Part shown: positions 59,404-64,000 of the stretch, piece by piece | How the letters are laid out: each line of letters starts with the position of its first letter | How positions within the stretch are numbered: the stretch's first letter is position 1 | NCBI GenBank assembly: GCA_036898135.1 | Contig: CM072522.1 | Coordinates: 12,024,530-12,088,529 of the forward strand | Direction of reading: 5' to 3' | Origin: Oncomelania hupensis | Lineage: Eukaryota; Mollusca; Gastropoda; Littorinimorpha; Pomatiopsidae | DNA length: 64,000 bases | Position numbers and translations under genes: made by a program | The notes under the pieces: generated by a model | What the model was told of the DNA's origin: nothing | Database searches by the model: none | What the model saw: the letters and a program-made list of their open reading frames with translations, nothing else

Positions 59404-60854
59404 TTAAGCTTTCGGACCCTCGTCCATCTCTTCATGGTCCATCAACCCTCCGAAACGGTTCTCCGTTTCGAGAAGTTGATGGTGCTTGGAAGAAAGGGGT
59501 CCGGGCCTTTGATTTTTTGTCAAAGCCCCGGAACCCGAACTGCCGGCCGACTTCCTCCCCTTCTCCCCAGCATCGGACTTTGTATCTTCCCTCTCCCCCT
59601 CACCCCTTCCAACCTTTCCCTCTCCTCCTCTGACGCTCTTCTGCTGAGCAACTAGAATCTTAGCCGCCTCAGCAACTACCCAGTCACTAAAACCGGTCGT
59701 TGCTGGTGCGGCGGCCTGAGGCCTAGCCTCCTTTGCAGCAGGTGTGACAGCTTTAGACACGGCCGTCTGCGTGTTGTGGGTGACGGTTGGGGACGTGCCC
59801 GTCGGCACGTTCTCCAGTGTAATCGGTGGGGCTGGAGAACCCCCCTTTTGAGCAAACAACGTGAGCATTTTTTCTAGAGCATCCATCCGTCTGCACAACG
59901 TTTCCAAGATCTGCGTCATTTTATTCATGGCAGTATCCATTGTCGGGTGTGCGCTAGGTTCCACATGAGATGTGGAACCCGCCACAGACGCAAAGGACCT
60001 CTCTTTAAGAACCGGCCTACTTTCAAGTACTTTTTTTCTTGCGTCTCCCAAGGAGCAACTTTCAATGGCCCGCACCTTTTGGATTTCCAGCTCTAACTGC
60101 CACTGAGGACAATCTTTGGTGCTGGAAGAATGATTCCCGGCGCAATTCACGCAGCAAATCGGATTTTTGCATTCATTTTCATGTTTGTCTTTTGCACAAT
60201 CATGACATATTTCTTTGCTTTTACAGGTTTTGCTACCGTGACCAAACCTTTGGCAACGGTAGCATCGCAACAGTGATGGTACGAACGGCGTCACCTTCAC
60301 CCTAAGGTACCCCACCTTGAGTGATTCCAGCAACTTGGCCATAGCGAAGGTCACAAAAAGTGTGTTGGTGGGGATACGTTGGGGTCCTTTGGTGACGAAG
60401 ACCCGCTGTACTGCTGTGACCCCCTGGCTGGAGAGCTCATCTCGGATTTCCAATTCCGACATGTCGATCAAATCCTGACATCGGATGACTCCCTTGGAGG
60501 AATTCAACCGTCCATGCACAGAAACTTTGATTTATCTGTCAACAAATACGGTCAAGTTCCTCTTTAGAAGACAATCCGATGCCCTTTTGGTTGAGCACTC
60601 CACCAGGTAGGCCCCAGATCTAAGTTTTTTCACATCTTTGAACCCGATTTTGCAGACGGATTGGAAACCCTTCTGGATGGCGAACGGAGACAGCTTGCCT
60701 AATGGCATAGCCGGATCCGCCCCCTCTACAACCAAAAAACGAGGCCAGGCCCCTTCCACCCCTGGTGCACAAGCTTTTTGTCTCGTCTCCATGTCACTGT
60801 CCGTGTCCATGTCCAGTCCGTCGTCATGCAGTCGTTTTTTTGTGTGGATGCCAT
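59404..60854 (-). pseudogene. LINE ORF1 (zinc-knuckle RNA-binding protein), one stop and one A-run shift
   Basis: The probable ATG is at 60854, but a run of seven A shifts the frame after six codons. The main frame is open from 60810. A single in-frame TAA at 60532-60534 splits it, and the frame continues unbroken to the stop at 59404. Residues encoded by 60264-60109 hold three Cys/His knuckles (CYRCQRFGHGSKTC, CHDCAKDKHENEC, CVNCAGNHSSSTKDC), as in Gag-like ORF1 proteins that coat element RNA. A Pro/Ala-rich tail with charged residues follows. ORF1 and ORF2 do not overlap (57-base gap). Confidence 0.85.
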
Positions 60855-61488
60855 GTTAATTATTTGTTAATTCATCCCCCCTGTTCCGCACCCACCACGG
60901 AGTCCAACAAAGGGATGCGTCCAAGCGGAAAATCCAGCAAGGGAGCGCACCAGGGCTACAGGGGGGATATACACCCAGACAATCCCGCACTGCCACTACG
61001 GTTTTGTTCAAGTTTGACCCATGAGCCGCAGCCTTCTAGCAGAGCTAGGGCAATACACGACCAGCCGCTTGACTGACGCGGGCCACGCCAGCCTCCCGTC
61101 TAGGAGAAGTCCGGGCCAAAGAGGTGTGTTAGTGTGAGGGACCGCAATCCCTCAGTGACCTCAACCTCCAGGATCCCATTCTCTCCCGACACGGGTTGCC
61201 CTGCAAGGCAAACGCAGGGGGCCAATGAAGGCCACAGAGAAAAAGGAGGGTGGAAAAAGATGAAATGATGGGGGAAAAGAAGACAGGGAAAGTCCGGTTA
61301 GGCAGAAGAGAGGGAGTCAAAACTGCACAGTTTAGGGGGAGAATTTATGTGTGAAAAGAATATAGGTGAAAGGACCAATAAGACAGAAACAAGACAAAAG
61401 AGAAGAAAAAGGGGTAGGCAACTTTGTCACCCAACCAGAGAGAGGCATGGGGTCCACCCCCGGCGCGCGGAGCCGAGCCCGTGAGGGC
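60855..61488 (-). promoter_or_regulatory. LINE 5' UTR / internal promoter region
   Basis: 634 GC-rich bases between the target-site duplication and ORF1. It starts GCCCTCACGGGCTCGGCTCC on the - strand. LINEs of this type carry an internal promoter here (family knowledge); no specific element was identified. Confidence 0.6.
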
Positions 61489-61501
61489 ATTAAAGTGCAC
61501 A

Positions 61502-62283
61502 GCTTTCCGTTCATGCATGTTTGGATCCACGACATACTTTCATCATAATTTCTGTTTCATTTGGGACAGGGAGTTGGGGGCGATGAGACAGGACGGTAGA
61601 GGTTCAACTTTAATCTGAAATGACCTTTCCACTTTAACCTTTCATACATGCACTGTCATGCTCACTTCTGTGTCAATAGTGAGTTTCCTTCCTGACTATT
61701 CGTCGGAACTTAAAGTTTATAGCTTTTACCTTTCACATTTCACATTTTATCTATACATGACATAATATCATCATATTATCTGTCTCATTACTAAGGGGTT
61801 GGGAGGGAGGTGGGGGGAGGGAGGTGAGGGTTTAGGGGGAGGGGGTCACCATTAATTTCTGTAATGACTTTTTTTTTCTATAGAAAATAATATTAACTTC
61901 CATTCCTGCATGAAATATGATTTCCCACCTCTAAATATAAACGTTCTTTTATTTAAACGACTGCGGTACTGATTTTGTTTCTATGGGCAACATCACGATT
62001 TGCAGTGCCTGGTAAAAGAAGGGGCCGCTAAAAGTGATACCGGACATGACGTAAACGGATGTTTTGGTTTGTTTATTGTTGACATGAGGTGTTTATACGC
62101 TCCGATAATTTACTTCTGGATTAATTCTGATCATTGATTATTTTCATATAGTCTTTTACAAACCTTTTTTTTTTCTTTAAAGAAGACCTATGCTTATTAG
62201 ACCCATTAAACAAACGTTAATATGTGTCTCTCACAAGGAATTAAAGTGTGTTATGGTCGGCACCTTTGTGTGTGAGTTTGTGT

Positions 62284-62319
<36 letters not shown>

Positions 62320-62763
62320 TGTGTGTGTGTGTGTTCGTTGGATTGTCTTAATTTTGTCTCTTCTCCAACTGTTTTTAATTGAAGACTTGGCGCATGTTAT
62401 TACTTTATTGTTGCCTGTTGCTTCGTTATAGTCTATGAATTATTTTCAACCTTCTAATGGGTAAATGTTCGTAATTGTATTTTCGTACACATTCTTGCAA
62501 TTTGTTGTAGTACTGTCAGCAAAGCATGTTTTAATTTCTCTTTTTGAGATAATTAAAAAAAATATTCTTGAATCTTACATCTGGAATCTGTTTTGGTTTT
62601 GGGGTCGTCTCTCTTTATCTACACTTGCCTCAACTTAATCACTACTCCTGGTCTATAAACCATACATATACCATATCTTTACCATACATACAAACAATTA
62701 TACAACTAAACAAATTAAACAGGAAACAAAACACCAACTGAAATACGAAGGGAAGCTACTCAC
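61502..62763. other. CUB-gene intron with (GT)n
   Basis: A GT run at 62288-62334 and G-rich runs at 61795-61850. 61640-61690 resembles 55285-55335 on the other side of the LINE (ACATGCA-CTGTCATG-CACTTC), possibly a pre-existing local duplication. No gene. Confidence 0.55.
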
Positions 62764-62974
62764 GGTCAGGGTTGGGCTCGAAGCGGACTTGGACTCGGAA
62801 ACCTGTTCCGTTTTGGGGTACTCTGAACTGAATCAGAGCGACGTTTTGTGAAGCATTGAAAATTCGTGGTGGACGGTCTGCACCACAAAACACGCTGTAT
62901 TGGGATTGAAACCCGGGGTTTAGGTCCTCCGAGCTGGGGAACAACTGAGACTCCAGCTCCCAACCATCTACGAG
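62764..62974 (-). CDS. Exon encoding the second half of a first CUB domain
   Basis: Acceptor tttttctcacag, 70 codons plus one base, donor GTGAGT. It reads LVDGWELESQLFPSSEDLNP, then QYSVFCGADRPPRIFNASQN and ALIQFRVPQNGTGFRVQVRF. This is the C-terminal half of a CUB domain: FCG, then PP, Ser/Asn and the GTGF turn before the last strand. N-glycosylation sequons NAS and NGT are present. The single trailing base and the two leading bases of exon 49927-50114 make one Pro codon, linking two CUB domains in tandem. Upstream exons must lie beyond base 64000. Confidence 0.85.
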
Positions 62975-63077
62975 CTGTGAGAAAAATGAAATTATTATTT
63001 TTAAAATTGTAATGTAGGTCTGCGTAAAACAACACGATCAACAACATATTGGTGTGTCTTTCCTATCTTACCCTTAG

Positions 63078-63739
63078 CCTATCCTATCCTATCCCGTAAC
63101 TCGAGAGTCGTTGGGGTACCACAGATGATCGTTTAATCATCGTACACCATCTTTCTCTGTCCTCAGCTGTCCTGCAGTCATGGCTTCACTCAGTGTCAAG
63201 CCAGTCCATTCTCGAATGTTGTTCTCCCACCTCTTTTTTCTTTTGCCCTCTTCTTCTGCCTCCTCGCACCGTGCCTTGCAGGATGGTCTTAGCAAGGTAT
63301 GATGCTATGGAATTTCCGTTTCTTCACCACTGTGAGCACGTCATCGTGTTGTCCAAAGGCTTGTGTGATGGTCTGTCGGACTCCATCGTTGGTGATGTGC
63401 TGGGTATGGGAGATGCCCAGAGGTCTTTTGTAGCACCTCATCTCCATGCTTTGTATTTTTCGTTGTAGGTCTGCTGTGAGGGTCCATATTTCGCAAAAGT
63501 ATAGGAAGATGTAGATGACCAGGACGCGCAGCAGTGTTACATTGGAGTGTAAACTGATGGTCCTGTGTTTCCAAATGGGCTTCAACCTTGTCATGCACGT
63601 CAGGACAGTAGTTGTTTGTTCTATCCTGGAGAGGACTTATTGTCGGGGCCCATTGTCTGATACAATTGCTCCTAAATATTTGAAGCTGTGCACCGTGTTG
63701 AGGGATTTGCCTTGGAATTTGAGGTCTCTTATTGATGCC
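63078..63739 (-). pseudogene. RTE-like LINE remnant interrupted by an LTR
   Basis: - strand C-terminal ORF fragments (e.g. RIQSMEMRCYKRPLGISHTQ, LTVVKKRKF) with a CCTAT tail at 63078-63095. The sequence stops at GATGCC, where a gypsy LTR begins. Confidence 0.8.
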
Positions 63740-64000
63740 TGTTACGTTGAAACGCGAATGGTAGTACGTCGGAAGCGCGCACGATAGATCTAATCGTTTC
63801 GTTTTGCAAAGTGTTCAATAATGGAGTTTATTTACCTTTGATTTGAGTTTGCATTGTTGTTAGGAGAGGCTTTGTATAACGTTGATAATTTGCGTTAGTC
63901 GATGTTACTGGGGAAGTTTCTGGATCTGCGTGTTTACTCTCGATAGAAATTTCCCGATACATGTCGAAGCAAGAGAAGGTTCCGGGTATGTTTAGAACAA
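63740..64000 (+). repeat. Ty3/gypsy LTR, 5' end, runs off the window
   Basis: Begins TGTTACGTTGAAACGCGAAT and is about 90% identical over its first ~170 bases to the LTR at 39392 read on the - strand, diverging later. It is in + orientation. Whether a full element follows cannot be seen. Confidence 0.85.

Larger units (their letters stand above)
55378..61488 (-). mobile_element. Full-length I-group-like LINE with 13-bp target-site duplication
   Basis: ATTAAAGTGCACA occurs perfectly at 55365-55377 and 61489-61501. The element reads right to left: ~630-bp GC-rich 5' UTR, ORF1 with zinc knuckles, ORF2 with endonuclease, reverse transcriptase and RNase H, and a 3' tail TGATTTGGCTCGGAAGAGTC ending in TAATG-type repeats. 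An RNase H domain plus an apurinic-type endonuclease places it near the I/Nimb group (family knowledge). Frameshifts and one stop make it inactive, but the intact duplication implies a fairly recent insertion. It lies in a CUB-gene intron, in the same orientation. Confidence 0.88.

Overview
This is an intron-rich, repeat-choked piece of an animal nuclear genome. It carries GT-AG introns of up to 12 kb, many microsatellites, tRNA-derived SINEs, two LINE families, a Ty3/gypsy element, hAT transposons and one 500-base scaffold gap (37838-38337). The gypsy and RTE types, the SINE style and the low-complexity secreted protein suggest a marine lophotrochozoan, most likely a mollusc. That placement is inference; nothing here fixes the species.

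Two host genes converge. The first runs on the + strand from before base 1 to a stop at 30631. Seven exons (74-250, 735-876, 1686-2288, 14392-15195, 24936-27080, 28954-29115, 30383-30642) join with matching phase, and an eighth (20488-20721) looks like an alternative last exon. The product is a Gln-rich, then Thr/Pro/Gly-repeat, then Ala/Asn/Thr-rich protein with many N-glycosylation sequons and a three-fold repeated AM-x-DP-[VI]-F module. I do not recognise its family; a secreted structural or matrix protein is the best guess. The second gene lies on the - strand. Four exons (62764-62974, 49927-50114, 45169-45277, 44760-44911) join in phase and encode the end of one CUB domain, a complete second CUB domain and the C-terminus. 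Its 5' part lies beyond base 64000.

Almost everything else is mobile DNA. (i) A 6.1-kb full-length I-group-like LINE (55378-61488, - strand) with a 13-bp target-site duplication sits in the first visible CUB-gene intron. Short relatives sharing only its 3' tail are scattered about, including a 600-bp retroposon with its own 12-bp duplication (21056-21655). (ii) RTE-like LINE copies, mostly 5'-truncated with CCTAT/GGATA tails, occur at seven loci. (iii) A Ty3/gypsy element (38757-42395) encodes integrase upstream of reverse transcriptase, and a related LTR lies in opposite orientation at its other side. A third LTR begins at 63740 inside an RTE copy. (iv) One hAT element lies inside another, and both lie inside a LINE-tail retroposon. 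(v) Several SINE families are present. One joins a tRNA-like head to a 5S-rRNA-like internal promoter and is present five times.

The strongest candidates for something undescribed are the tRNA/5S chimeric SINE, the 600-bp tail-sharing retroposon, the repeat-module secreted protein, and two foldback/palindromic elements (23512-24214 and 30893-33040). No RNA gene, CRISPR array or prokaryotic system was seen.
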